Origin: Nautiliales bacterium
GTDB lineage: Bacteria > Campylobacterota > Campylobacteria > Campylobacterales > JAADDX01
Assembly (NCBI GenBank): GCA_030826765.1
Contig: JAUUDM010000037.1
Location: 1 to 33,878 of the forward strand
Direction: 5' to 3'
DNA length: 33,878 bases
Shown here: positions 7,086 to 16,418 of the stretch, in pieces
How positions within the stretch are numbered: position 1 is the stretch's first letter
Layout of the letters: every line of letters begins with the position of its first letter
Translations under genes and position numbers: made by a program
The notes under the pieces: generated by a model
The model's database searches: none
The model's input: the letters and a program-made list of their open reading frames with translations, nothing else
What the model was told of the DNA's origin: nothing

Positions 7086-9918
7086 CTGCAAATTTTATAC
7101 GAGGAGTTCCTGAGAAATCTTCTATTGTACCAACTTTATCTCCAGATTCGTTTGTTACACTAGAACTTGCATAATCAACACCATCATCATTGAAATTGAT
7201 TTTAGCTTGTACACCTGAACTTGAGAAAATATTAACAGTTTTTATTTTATCTACATCATTAAATTTCGTATATGCTTTAATTAATGTTTCACCATTTATA
7301 TATGTAACATTAATATTTCTATTTTTTCCTGTATTTAAATAGTTTAAACTTACATTCATTGCAGGAGATTCTGGCATTTGAAGTATTCCTTTTACTGAAA
7401 TATCTAAATTAGGTTCATAATATTTATATGAAGAATCAGCATCTACAACATCTAACCATTTTGCATCTATAATTGCTTCAAGAGATGTAGAATCTTTTGT
7501 ATTTGTAAGTTTTCCATCAAAAATAATTTCTGAAGGGAAATGTCCACTATTTTCAAAATCATCATCTATATCAAAACCAAACCATTTATTATCACCAAAA
7601 TGAGCATTACTACAATCATCTAAACCTTTATAATTTTGAATATTAAACATATAAGATTCATTTAAATCACCTTTTACATCATTAAAATTAAAGTTTATAT
7701 GTGTTTGATTATTATTATTATCATACCATGTTCCATTACTATGTGAATAAGGATGATAAGATAATCCATCTGGAGCTGTAAATGTTATTTCTGATACATC
7801 TAAGTTTCTTACATCACCATCGCATATAAATTCGCTTCCAAACCAAGTATATGGAATTTCAGTCTCAAATCCTTTTTTTGCTGCAATTTTATTAACAGCA
7901 TATTTTATATCAATTTTTCCATCAAGATTATAATTATCTACTACTCCATTTACATAAAGATTTTTAATTTCTACATATTTTGGATTTGGTTGATAATATG
8001 TATTATTTTTATCATCAGTTGTTTTATTTGTATCATATGCAATAAATACATTTGCATCTGTAATACTTACACTATCACCATTATTAGCTATTTTAGCATT
8101 TAAATTAAAATTAGCACCCGTATCTGTTTTATCTACTTTAATATTTGCATTGACATCTTGAGAATTTATTTTTCCTTCTGGAATCGTTGCACCATAATAA
8201 TCAATAGGTAATTTACCTGTAATTTTCGCACTTAAAGTTGTAAAATCTGAAGCATTAAAATCATCAGCACCTAATACTTTTGGATAAGTTAAATTACCTT
8301 CCCAAGGAGTTGTTACATTTGTATCTTTAATAGAATATTTCCAAACAGTATTGTTATCTATATCATCTTTTGAAACTGTAAGATTTCTATCCCCACCATC
8401 AACTATACGAGAAAGTTCTGTTTTATTAGTATCAATAGCTTCAGAAATCATATCATTAAGAGTATCAATAACTTTTGATGTAAATTCTACATTACCAGCT
8501 ATATCATTAAGTGCTTTATTTATTTTAGTTGATTCATCTTTTGTAAAATCTTGTGCTTTATTTACTTGTGTACGAACACTTTCAAGCATATTTTTTGCTT
8601 TTGTAATATCACTTTCTGATGCAATACCTGCTGGTGGATTTAATGTAAGAGATAAAGACATTAAGTCTGTATCATTAGAAGAATAAAGCATTTGACTAAA
8701 ATTTGCCAAAGACATTGTGTCTAAACTTTTATAATCAATACCATCAATAGAAGCTATTTTTTTAGCTATATCATCTGTTATAAGTTGATGATTTGCACCA
8801 ACATATGATTTAATTTTTTGTATAGTATAAGCTGATGATAAAGCATCTTTTATAGAACTATTAATATCACTTGATTCAATAATAGATTCAGGTGTTACAT
8901 CATCTAATGAGTTAAAATTACTTGCAATAGAAGATATATTATCTTTTGTAAAAGAAACATTATAACTATTAAATATATTCTCTATTGCCATAGAAATTAA
9001 TTTTGTACTTGCATCATCAACTGCTGTTGTAATATTATTTTCAATTGTTTGAAGATTTTCAGTATCTACTGTACCATTTGCATCAATTACCGATTGAATA
9101 TTATTTTTAATAACATAATCTGAAATTAAAGCAGCATCTTTTACACTACTTTTCTTATCTACAGCTATTTCTACAGTTTTTTCTATAACTGATGCCACTT
9201 GTGCAGCTTTTAATGTAGAATTGTTATCTGCAGCTTTTGTTACTACATTTACAATTGATATATTAGTATCATTACTATCTGCTACTTGACTTATAGCTGG
9301 TACTAAACTTACATAAACATCACTATTATCAATATTTGAAGCTTTTGCCATAGTAGTTATAACTCTGTGAATTGTCATAGCTTTAGCAATTACTTTTTTA
9401 TTACCATTATTTGCAAGTTCTACAGGATCAGCTTTTATTTCATCTGGTGTTAAATCTAAAACCTTAGCAACTTTAGAATATGCTTTATCCGTAGGAATTC
9501 CTTTTTCAACCATTGCTGCAACTAATGTTATTAATGGTGTAATATTAACATTACCACTTGCTACTGGAGCTTTGAAACTACCTGTTAAATTAGAATATGT
9601 ATCTATATCTATACCACCTTTTACAATAATTGATGCATTAGGATGTGCTTTTCTATCACCTGCAGAAATAGTTAAAGAATAATAACCTTTATCATCTGTC
9701 ATAGCAAAAGGTTCTCCAACATCACATTTATTATTATTATTTTCATCAAAACATACTGTTGCAGTTTTAATATAGCCATCTGCTACCGTACCATTTGTAT
9801 TATTACTACTTGAACTACCATCATCAGAAGAACTACCATTACCCCCACACCCAGTCATTGATAAAACAACTGCTGTTGCTACTGAAATCATTGAAGATTT
9901 TATAATTTTTTTCTTCAT
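7060..9918 (-). CDS. Large predicted surface lipoprotein (952 aa)
   Basis: The N-terminus is a lipoprotein signal with the lipobox S-M-T-G-C (Cys24). There is no Asp at +2, so outer-membrane sorting is likely. A flexible Gly/Ser/Asp/Asn linker follows (about 25-45). Residues about 46-105 form a small beta domain beginning GYIKTATVCFDENNNNKCD with EPFAMTDDKGYYSL. This is a pattern common at the start of large bacterial surface proteins; its Asp/Asn loop could bind calcium and its two cysteines could form a disulfide. Residues about 120-520 are helical and Asp/Ser/Asn-rich. The C-terminal 400 residues are beta-rich with aromatic and Asp/Asn content. The ATG has AAGGAGTG. It follows the secretion genes and one barrel-like gene, and overlaps the next barrel gene. 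A type II secretion cargo or a surface adhesin is plausible but unproven. Confidence 0.75.
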   Translation of the reverse strand: MKKKIIKSSMISVATAVVLSMTGCGGNGSSSDDGSSSSNNTNGTVADGYIKTATVCFDENNNNKCDVGEPFAMTDDKGYYSLTISAGDRKAHPNASIIVKGGIDIDTYSNLTGSFKAPVASGNVNITPLITLVAAMVEKGIPTDKAYSKVAKVLDLTPDEIKADPVELANNGNKKVIAKAMTIHRVITTMAKASNIDNSDVYVSLVPAISQVADSNDTNISIVNVVTKAADNNSTLKAAQVASVIEKTVEIAVDKKSSVKDAALISDYVIKNNIQSVIDANGTVDTENLQTIENNITTAVDDASTKLISMAIENIFNSYNVSFTKDNISSIASNFNSLDDVTPESIIESSDINSSIKDALSSAYTIQKIKSYVGANHQLITDDIAKKIASIDGIDYKSLDTMSLANFSQMLYSSNDTDLMSLSLTLNPPAGIASESDITKAKNMLESVRTQVNKAQDFTKDESTKINKALNDIAGNVEFTSKVIDTLNDMISEAIDTNKTELSRIVDGGDRNLTVSKDDIDNNTVWKYSIKDTNVTTPWEGNLTYPKVLGADDFNASDFTTLSAKITGKLPIDYYGATIPEGKINSQDVNANIKVDKTDTGANFNLNAKIANNGDSVSITDANVFIAYDTNKTTDDKNNTYYQPNPKYVEIKNLYVNGVVDNYNLDGKIDIKYAVNKIAAKKGFETEIPYTWFGSEFICDGDVRNLDVSEITFTAPDGLSYHPYSHSNGTWYDNNNNQTHINFNFNDVKGDLNESYMFNIQNYKGLDDCSNAHFGDNKWFGFDIDDDFENSGHFPSEIIFDGKLTNTKDSTSLEAIIDAKWLDVVDADSSYKYYEPNLDISVKGILQMPESPAMNVSLNYLNTGKNRNINVTYINGETLIKAYTKFNDVDKIKTVNIFSSSGVQAKINFNDDGVDYASSSVTNESGDKVGTIEDFSGTPRIKFADGSFETLY

Positions 9919-9977
9919 ACTTCACTCCTTTTTCAAATTTTTATTATTTTATCATAAATTTCTTTCAAAACTCTTAC

Positions 9978-10000
9978 AAATTTATATTTTTTATAAATTT
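9978..10000 (-). other. AT-only inverted repeat after the 266-residue gene
   Basis: AAATTTATA and TATAAATTT form a perfect 9-base stem around a 5-base loop, starting immediately after the stop of the 266-residue gene on the minus strand. No clear T-run follows, so termination would be inefficient at best. It could be a weak attenuator or RNA 3'-end barrier between that gene and the lipoprotein gene. Confidence 0.35.
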
Positions 10001-10801
10001 TTAAAAATTCAAATAAATTCCTAAATTAAGATATTGATTTTTTGTTTTACTATCTGGTTCATAAACTGCATATGTACCATCACTAAAAGTTATAGTTTTA
10101 GTGTCACTTTTTGTAATTTTCCAATAATCATAAGTATATTTAAAACTTATTCCATAATTTTTAGCAAGATGATATCTTATAGGAAGTTCAAATCTATAAC
10201 CATCAGTTTTACCTAAATCAAAAGTTGTTCCACCACCTAAATCAGCTTCCATTTTAGGAGATACTGCTCTATGATAAAAAAAATTTATTCCATAATCAAA
10301 TTTTGAAAATATTTCATTATCACTAAATCCAACTATAAAATATGGCCAATAATATCTTTCATCATAATCTCCTGCATAATCACTCTTTCCTCTATTCCAA
10401 TATCTATACCCAATTCCAAAATCAAAATACATTTTTTCTATGTATGAAGTAAATTCATAAGTTTTTAAAAAAGCTTCATAGATAATTCTACTGTTAAAAA
10501 TATAACTATTTTTCTCTTGTAAAGTTAAAGGTTTTCCATCCCAAGTACTACCATTATAAGTTGTTTCTCCTTGAGAATATTCAATTCCAAATATAATTCT
10601 ATTTTCATTTACAAAATATTTATAAATATCTAATCTTATTCCAGCCATATCCAAATATTTACTACTTTCACTATCTATAATACTTGAATTTTGATACTCT
10701 TTATAATTAGTTTTTAGAAATGAAGACATCAAATCTATATGTAAATCTGCCCCATTTACTAAAACTAAACTTACAATAATAAACGATAATAATTTTTTCA
10801 T
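10001..10801 (-). CDS. Predicted outer-membrane beta-barrel protein (266 aa)
   Basis: The signal peptide is MKKLLSFIIVSLVLVNGA, with cleavage probably after GA. The mature part, about 248 residues, is rich in Tyr and Phe, has alternating hydrophobic patterns, and ends YLNLGIYLNF, a good beta-signal with terminal Phe. Sequence such as YIEKMYFDFGIGYRYWNRG looks like barrel strands and turns. Length suits an 8-12-strand barrel. The ATG has a GAGGAAT site and starts nine bases after the stop of the last pseudopilin gene, so it belongs to the secretion operon. It is separated from the downstream lipoprotein gene by 82 bases. I do not recognise a named family. The secretin does not normally need such a protein, so it may be a cargo anchor or an unrelated porin-like protein. 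Confidence 0.7.
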   Translation of the reverse strand: MKKLLSFIIVSLVLVNGADLHIDLMSSFLKTNYKEYQNSSIIDSESSKYLDMAGIRLDIYKYFVNENRIIFGIEYSQGETTYNGSTWDGKPLTLQEKNSYIFNSRIIYEAFLKTYEFTSYIEKMYFDFGIGYRYWNRGKSDYAGDYDERYYWPYFIVGFSDNEIFSKFDYGINFFYHRAVSPKMEADLGGGTTFDLGKTDGYRFELPIRYHLAKNYGISFKYTYDYWKITKSDTKTITFSDGTYAVYEPDSKTKNQYLNLGIYLNF

Positions 10802-10810
10802 TTGTATTCC

Positions 10811-11314
10811 TCAATATTCATCAAAAGGTTTTATTTTTTGAATAATTTTTTTATTATTACTAAATTCTATGTCTAAAAGATAAATATTTTTTTGTTTTGA
10901 GGTGAATATTTTAAATTTTTTTACATTACCAATAAAATCAACATCAAATGAATTTTTAGTAGTAGATAAATTAGAAAAAGGATATAAAGTCTCTACTCTA
11001 TAAAGTTTATGATTTTTTACAATATAAGTAACATATGGCATAATTCTTCTATGCAAAGAGTGTGAAGTTTGCATAAATAATGTATCTCTATTTTTATTTT
11101 CTTTTACAACTTTTATACTACCATTTAAAGCAGTTAATAAATCAACAAATGTCATCTTTTTTATTTTTTCAAATTTATCTAATTTATTTTTATTTTCAAT
11201 ATATACTTTATTAGAAACATTTATATCAGCATATGTTTTATATAAAAACACCATTATAATTGAAAGAATAGTAATAGAAATCATAAGTTCAATTAAAGTA
11301 AAACCTTTTTTCAT
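10811..11314 (-). CDS. gspJ: Minor pseudopilin, GspJ-like
   Basis: A 167-residue type IV pilin-like protein. The leader is MKKG and processing would give FTLIELMISITIL..., with Gly at -1, Phe at +1 and Glu at +5. One hydrophobic N-terminal helix (about 5-27) is followed by a charged helix and a beta-rich globular part. In type II secretion GspJ is part of the pseudopilus tip with GspI, GspK and GspH. The J assignment rests on position after the I-like gene and on its greater length; sequence alone does not separate I from J. Its start overlaps the preceding gene by four bases (ATGA). Confidence 0.8.
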   Translation of the reverse strand: MKKGFTLIELMISITILSIIMVFLYKTYADINVSNKVYIENKNKLDKFEKIKKMTFVDLLTALNGSIKVVKENKNRDTLFMQTSHSLHRRIMPYVTYIVKNHKLYRVETLYPFSNLSTTKNSFDVDFIGNVKKFKIFTSKQKNIYLLDIEFSNNKKIIQKIKPFDEY

Positions 11315-11712
11315 TGAATTCTTATCCTAACAAACTTAATATTTTCTTTTTTTATAGAGACTTTACTTTCTCCAAGTTCAAAATTTACTGTTGAATCAGA
11401 ATAATCAGAAGTATTAATATCCTGTAATCTATCATAATCTATTTTTACTTTAATATTTTTAAATTCTCTTCTCAACTCATTATCTAAATCTATATTTTCT
11501 ACAAGTCTATAAAGTGGGAGTTTTTCTTTTTCAAAGCCATATTTGTCATTCCATAAAAATAGTGAAAAATAAGAAGTATCCTCAGATGATTTCTCTAAAT
11601 GCTTAAACATATTAGTTGCATTACCTCTCATTTGTAACATTGCTCCAATAACTAAAGAAATAATCATAACTGATACCATAACTTCTATAAGAGTAAAAGC
11701 CTTTTTATTCAT
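11311..11712 (-). CDS. gspI: Minor pseudopilin, GspI-like
   Basis: A 133-residue pseudopilin. The leader MNKKA precedes FTLIEVMVSVMIISLVIGAML, giving Glu at +5 of the mature helix. The residue before the cleavage site is Ala rather than the usual Gly. GspI is a tip pseudopilin that nucleates the GspI-J-K complex. Length fits the GspI family (about 120-130). The start overlaps the end of gspE by eight bases, and the end overlaps gspJ. The C-terminal part contains Asp/Glu-rich strands and no cysteine. Confidence 0.78.
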   Translation of the reverse strand: MNKKAFTLIEVMVSVMIISLVIGAMLQMRGNATNMFKHLEKSSEDTSYFSLFLWNDKYGFEKEKLPLYRLVENIDLDNELRREFKNIKVKIDYDRLQDINTSDYSDSTVNFELGESKVSIKKENIKFVRIRIQ

Positions 11713-13219
11713 TTCCTAAACCAATTCTAATTGCTTCATCAAGAGAAGTTTCTCCTTTTAGCAATAAAATAGCAAGTTGTTTTGAAATTGTTTGAAATCC
11801 AAAATTTTCTAAAGCTGTTTTAATACTATGTTCATCTATAGTTGTTTTGAGTAATTCTTTTATATCATCATTTATAATTAAAAGTTCTCCAACAGACCTT
11901 CTTCCTATATAACCTGTATAGTTACACTTTTCACATCCAACAGCTTTATAAATTTTACTATTTTTAGGTAAATTATAATCATTTGAATACTCCTTAGCTA
12001 AAATATCTTCTTGTTTGCAATAAGGACACAAAATTCTTACTAATCGTTGAGCTAAAATTCCTAAAAGAGAAGAAGAAATTAAAAATGGTTTAATTTGCAT
12101 ATCTAAAAGTCTTGAAATTGTAGCGACTGCTGAATTTGTGTGAAGTGTAGAAAAAACTAAATGACCGGTAAGAGCAGCTCTGATTGCAATACTTGCTGTC
12201 TCTTCATCCCTCATTTCCCCTACCATAATAACATCTGGGTCTTGACGCAAAATAGAACGAAGTGCCGCTGGAAAAGTTAACCCTACTTTTTCATTTACCT
12301 GAACTTGTGTAATTTTATCAGATTTATATTCTACAGGATCTTCAACTGTAATTATATTTTTTTCCGGAGTTGCTACTTCTCTTAGAAATGAGTGTAAAGA
12401 AGTCGATTTACCACTTCCAGTAGGACCTGTTACTAAAATAATTCCGTGAGATGATTTTAGAAGTTTTTGAATATCTTTTATAAGAGTATTATCAAAGCCA
12501 AGTTCGTCTATTTTAGGTATTTGTGAGCTTTGCATAAGAATCCTCATAACAACTCTTTCACCATAAAAAGTAGGTAAAACAGATACCCTTATATCTAAAA
12601 CTTCTCCAGCAATTTTAATTTGAGTTCGTCCATCTTGTGGAATTCTTTTTTCTGAAATATCAAGGTTTGAAATAACTTTTATTCTTCTTATTATAAGATT
12701 TACCACTTTTTTATCTAAATCCACATTTTTAGTAAGCATTCCATCTATACGAAATTTAACTTCACCTTTTTTTTCCTGCACATCGATGTGAATATCTGAT
12801 GCTCTTTTTTTTACTGCTTGATAAAAAAGCGCATTTACAAATTTAATAATCGGTGCAGACTCTTCACTTGTCAAAATATCACTTGAAGTTCTTAGAAAGT
12901 CTGTAAGAGAGATATCTTCTTCTACCTCATCTTCTTCATTTTCTTGCATTGTTTTAATTGCTTTATCTGTTCTGAGTTCTAAATATTTATTATAAAGTCT
13001 ATCAAATGAATCTTCATCAAGAATTTTAAATGGATATTTGTTTGGAAGTTTTGTATAATAATTGGTTGCTTCTACTAAATATTTTTCAGAAGTAAAAGCT
13101 ACAATTTTATCTTTATATTTACTAAAAAGTAGATAATTTTTTATATTAAGATTTGTATCAATTCTTTCTATTTCATAAACTTCTAACTCCATAGAATGAA
13201 TTTTCTGTAAATTCATCAT
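11705..13219 (-). CDS. gspE: Type II secretion ATPase GspE
   Basis: A 504-residue hexameric cytoplasmic ATPase that powers pseudopilus assembly. The N-terminal domain (about 1-110) binds GspL. The core shows Walker A GPTGSGKST (265-273), an Asp box TVEDPVEYK (291-299), Walker B DPDVIMVGEMRDEE (327-340) and the His box FSTLHTNSA (356-364). A zinc-binding tetracysteine is present as C398-x2-C401 and C429-x2-C432. The tetracysteine is shared by T2SS GspE and PilB, so neighbours decide the call: gspD is directly upstream with an ATGA overlap, and pseudopilin genes follow. ATG 13219 is followed by a second ATG, and GGAG lies upstream. Confidence 0.93.
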   Translation of the reverse strand: MMNLQKIHSMELEVYEIERIDTNLNIKNYLLFSKYKDKIVAFTSEKYLVEATNYYTKLPNKYPFKILDEDSFDRLYNKYLELRTDKAIKTMQENEEDEVEEDISLTDFLRTSSDILTSEESAPIIKFVNALFYQAVKKRASDIHIDVQEKKGEVKFRIDGMLTKNVDLDKKVVNLIIRRIKVISNLDISEKRIPQDGRTQIKIAGEVLDIRVSVLPTFYGERVVMRILMQSSQIPKIDELGFDNTLIKDIQKLLKSSHGIILVTGPTGSGKSTSLHSFLREVATPEKNIITVEDPVEYKSDKITQVQVNEKVGLTFPAALRSILRQDPDVIMVGEMRDEETASIAIRAALTGHLVFSTLHTNSAVATISRLLDMQIKPFLISSSLLGILAQRLVRILCPYCKQEDILAKEYSNDYNLPKNSKIYKAVGCEKCNYTGYIGRRSVGELLIINDDIKELLKTTIDEHSIKTALENFGFQTISKQLAILLLKGETSLDEAIRIGLGNE

Positions 13220-15114
13220 AAAGAGTTCTCCACATATGGAGTAGCTTTTAATATTTTCACTGTTTTATTACTTTCTATCTTTTCTATTTTTTCTTCACTA
13301 TTTTTAGTTTTAGATTTTTTTTCGATTATTTTTTCTGCTTTGTTATTATACTCTTCTTGTATTTTTGCTAAAAGTCCAAGTTTTTGCTGTAATTTAGACA
13401 ATTCTGTACTTTTATCTATAACATAAGGTGTTAAAATAACAATTAAATTATCTTGTTCATATGATTCATTTTTTGAAGAAAACAGACCACCTAAAAATGG
13501 AATATCTCCAAGTAATGGAATTTTTGATTCAGACTTTAAGATATAATTTTTCACAAGTCCTCCTATAATAATATTTTCACCACTACGAAGTATAGCTTCT
13601 GTTTTTACCTCTTGTTTAGAAGTAATAGGTTGTTTAGTGGCATTATTTGTTCCATCATCTAAAACATTTTCCAATGAAGTTACGACATTAAGAGTTACTT
13701 TATTTTTAGATGAAACACGAGGTTTTACCTGCAAAGTAAGTCCAATGTCTTTTCTTTTATAAGAAACTGTTGTACTTCCTGAAACAGAAGTTTGTCCAGA
13801 AGAGATAGAAATTGTTTTTCCTACATAAATTGATGAAGATTTATTGTTCATACATAAAATTGAAGGATTTGAAATAGATTTAGCTGCTCCGTGCGATTGT
13901 AAAAAATTTAGTGTAGCTCCAAGTGCCAAAGCACTTTTAGTCGCTGAACCAATAGTTCCTAAGGCATTAATAACTTGACTACTTACTGAATTAGTTAATG
14001 GAGCTGAACCAAAATTAGCACTCATAGCATATAAACCTGATGAAGAAACATCACCAGCTGAAAAACCATATTTTATACCTACATCTTTGGCTTTATTTTT
14101 ATTAATTTCAATAATTTTAGCTTGCACATAAACTTGATATTTTTCTGTATCTAAATCATCTATAATCTTTTTTAATCCTTCTAACATTACAGGTTCACCC
14201 ACTGCTACAATAGCATTTAATTCTTTGTTTGCAGATACACTTGGTCTCGCACTCGGATCTGAAAAAATCTGTTTTGAAATTATATTATTTAGAGTTTTTA
14301 ATACATTATCAGCATCTGAATTTTTTAATGTAAAAATACGAATATTTTGACTTATATGTGAAGTAACATCCATTTTTTTAATCAATTTTTTTAAAGTTTC
14401 AACGTTTTTAGCTAATCCAACTAATACAAGTCCATTTAAATTTTCATCATAAATTATTTTAACATTTTGAGCTTCAACTCTTTGAGCAAATATAGATTTT
14501 GCTATATTTTCTAATTTATCTTTTAATTTTTTTGCATTTGTATGTTTTATTGGAACAATCTCAACAACTCTTTTATTGTCTAAAGATATTTCATTAATTA
14601 CCTTTTCAATTGTTTTTATATTTTGAGGATAATCTGTAATTAAAATTGCATTACTTTTTCTAATAGTCATAAGTCTTGCAGATTTAGAAGTTAAATATCT
14701 AATTTTTGATGCCACGACATCAACATTTATATTTTTTACTCTAATGATTTTTGTAACCATTAAAGAATTATTTAAATTTTTATCATTTTTTACTATAGGA
14801 AGATTGCTTCTAATAGCATCACTTAATCTAACAATCTCATAAATAGAACCTTGTTGAACTATCGTATATCCCCTGGTATTTAAAACAGATAAAAGAATAT
14901 TCATAAGTTCATCATCATAAATAGGAGTTGTACTAATAAAATTAATTTCACCATCTATTTTTTGAGTCATCAATATGTTTTTATGATTAATTTTTGAAAC
15001 TAATTTTATTAAATCACTAATTTTCATATTTGAAAAATTAACATTTATTTTCTCTCTTGCTTGTAAATTTCCTATTATTAAAAAAGCAATTATTATGTAT
15101 TTAATTAACTTCAT
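13216..15114 (-). CDS. gspD: Type II secretion secretin GspD
   Basis: A 632-residue outer-membrane secretin with a signal peptide cleaved near residue 19 (NLQA). An N0 domain (about 21-100) is followed by repeated N1-N3 domains (about 115-325), which form the periplasmic vestibule. The secretin core runs from about 325 to 565 and includes SNPSILCMNNKSSSIYVGKTI, a Gly/Ser-rich gate segment, and SKIPLLGDIPFLGGLFSS (about 529-546). The tail after 570 is Lys/Glu-rich and might carry pilotin contact or a coiled coil; no pilotin gene is seen. It overlaps gspC by 14 bases at its start and gspE at its end. The single Cys421 is in the core. Confidence 0.95.
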   Translation of the reverse strand: MKLIKYIIIAFLIIGNLQAREKINVNFSNMKISDLIKLVSKINHKNILMTQKIDGEINFISTTPIYDDELMNILLSVLNTRGYTIVQQGSIYEIVRLSDAIRSNLPIVKNDKNLNNSLMVTKIIRVKNINVDVVASKIRYLTSKSARLMTIRKSNAILITDYPQNIKTIEKVINEISLDNKRVVEIVPIKHTNAKKLKDKLENIAKSIFAQRVEAQNVKIIYDENLNGLVLVGLAKNVETLKKLIKKMDVTSHISQNIRIFTLKNSDADNVLKTLNNIISKQIFSDPSARPSVSANKELNAIVAVGEPVMLEGLKKIIDDLDTEKYQVYVQAKIIEINKNKAKDVGIKYGFSAGDVSSSGLYAMSANFGSAPLTNSVSSQVINALGTIGSATKSALALGATLNFLQSHGAAKSISNPSILCMNNKSSSIYVGKTISISSGQTSVSGSTTVSYKRKDIGLTLQVKPRVSSKNKVTLNVVTSLENVLDDGTNNATKQPITSKQEVKTEAILRSGENIIIGGLVKNYILKSESKIPLLGDIPFLGGLFSSKNESYEQDNLIVILTPYVIDKSTELSKLQQKLGLLAKIQEEYNNKAEKIIEKKSKTKNSEEKIEKIESNKTVKILKATPYVENSL

Positions 15115-15901
15115 ATGTTATCTCCTTTTCTTCATTACCTCTTTTTATAATCAAATTTAGTGTATCTATATATTTTATATTTTTATATAGATTCATAACA
15201 TCATTATAAGATGAAAATCTTACATTATTTGCACCTAATATAATATCTCCTCTTTTCAATCCTAATTGTGCCATTTTTGAGCCTGCTCTTATTCTTCTAA
15301 TTATAAATCCTTTTAGTTTGCCATTTTTTTTGATTTCATCTATAGAAATATCTCTCCAAATCTCTGAAAAATGATGAGTATAATAAGTTACATCCTTTCG
15401 ATTAACAGTTTTTAATGAATCCCTATTTTCATAAGAAACCCTACTAATTCTATTCATATTTTTTTTATTTTGATTAAGTTTTAAAATATAATCTTTATTA
15501 TTTTTAGTAAATATTACATAATCTAAATAAATGGATTTAAGTTTATAACCTTGATAAGTTTCTCCTATTGAAATTATAGATGTTTTACTTGGATTTTTTT
15601 TATTAGCTATTATTATATATCCATATTTTTCATTCCCATAAAGCCCTTTAAGTATCAGCTCATTTATATTCATTACATCTGTTATATTATGTTTTATTTG
15701 TTTTTTATTTTTCAAAATAATAGGCTCTAACATATTTTGAAAATCTATTCTTTGATAAGGCATTACACAAGAAATATTTTTATTGGATTCTACTCCCATT
15801 TCTGGTAAATACCACCATACAACAAGAGATAATAATTTAGCAAAAAGGAGTATAAATATAATAGTTTCTATTATATTTAATAAATTAAAAGTTTTCTTCA
15901 T
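15101..15901 (-). CDS. gspC: Type II secretion inner-membrane protein GspC (PDZ type)
   Basis: A 266-residue inner-membrane protein linking the platform to the secretin. The start ATG 15901 has GGGGAG seven bases upstream; an in-frame ATG at 15916 has none. Residues about 9-30 are the membrane helix. A periplasmic homology-region-like domain follows (about 60-150). The last 70 residues form a PDZ domain, beginning KGFIIRRIRAGSKMAQLGLK and containing GDIILGANNV. The PDZ form of GspC, rather than the coiled-coil form, is a substrate-selectivity determinant in known systems. The gene overlaps both neighbours and sits just upstream of gspD, the classic C-D pair. Confidence 0.85.
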   Translation of the reverse strand: MKKTFNLLNIIETIIFILLFAKLLSLVVWWYLPEMGVESNKNISCVMPYQRIDFQNMLEPIILKNKKQIKHNITDVMNINELILKGLYGNEKYGYIIIANKKNPSKTSIISIGETYQGYKLKSIYLDYVIFTKNNKDYILKLNQNKKNMNRISRVSYENRDSLKTVNRKDVTYYTHHFSEIWRDISIDEIKKNGKLKGFIIRRIRAGSKMAQLGLKRGDIILGANNVRFSSYNDVMNLYKNIKYIDTLNLIIKRGNEEKEITYEVN

Positions 15902-16418
15902 ATTTATACTCCCCATTTTTTATCTTTTTAAACTCTCTTAAAACAGTTCTATATTTTCTAATCATAAGTTTTGACGGATATAAAATAACAACCGCTTTTT
16001 TATTTAATAAAGAGATTTTTATATCAGCTTTTCCAAAATCACCTTTTGAAAGACCTACTACATTTAAAGGATTAAAAATAGAATAAACTAAATAAGTTTT
16101 TTCAATATGAGTAGGTAAAAAATCTTGCATAACCGAAGAAAGTTTTATGTTTTTTAAATTAACTTTATTATATAAAAGTAATAAAATAATATCTCCATTT
16201 TCAACAGTTGCACTATCTACTCCTTGCACACTTATATGCATATTTTTTATATTTAAATTAAAACCTCTTTCAGCTAACTTTTCATCTGAAATAACAACAT
16301 CGTATTTTACAAGATATTTTTCTATTAAATAATATAAATTAGTTTTTGGCACAAAATAAACAAAAGCTATTAAAAACATCAAAATATAAAAAATATATTT
16401 AAAAAAATTTTTTACCAT
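15885..16418 (-). CDS. gspN: Type II secretion protein, GspN-like
   Basis: A 177-residue protein with one N-terminal membrane helix (about 6-24) and a periplasmic part predicted to be beta-rich with strand pairs such as NLNIKNMHISVQGV and KADIKISLLNKKAVVIL. This matches the AsmA-like organisation of GspN, but identity is weak by eye and the protein is shorter than typical GspN (about 250). The call is supported by its place between gspM-like and gspC genes. GspN is dispensable in several known systems. The start overlaps gspM by seven bases and the ribosome binding site is weak. Confidence 0.6.
   Translation of the reverse strand: MVKNFFKYIFYILMFLIAFVYFVPKTNLYYLIEKYLVKYDVVISDEKLAERGFNLNIKNMHISVQGVDSATVENGDIILLLLYNKVNLKNIKLSSVMQDFLPTHIEKTYLVYSIFNPLNVVGLSKGDFGKADIKISLLNKKAVVILYPSKLMIRKYRTVLREFKKIKNGEYKYEENF

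Noticed and set aside
8351-8686. Plus-strand 111-codon frame inside the lipoprotein gene
   Set aside because: Ser/Leu-rich antisense shadow of Asp/Asn/Ser codons.
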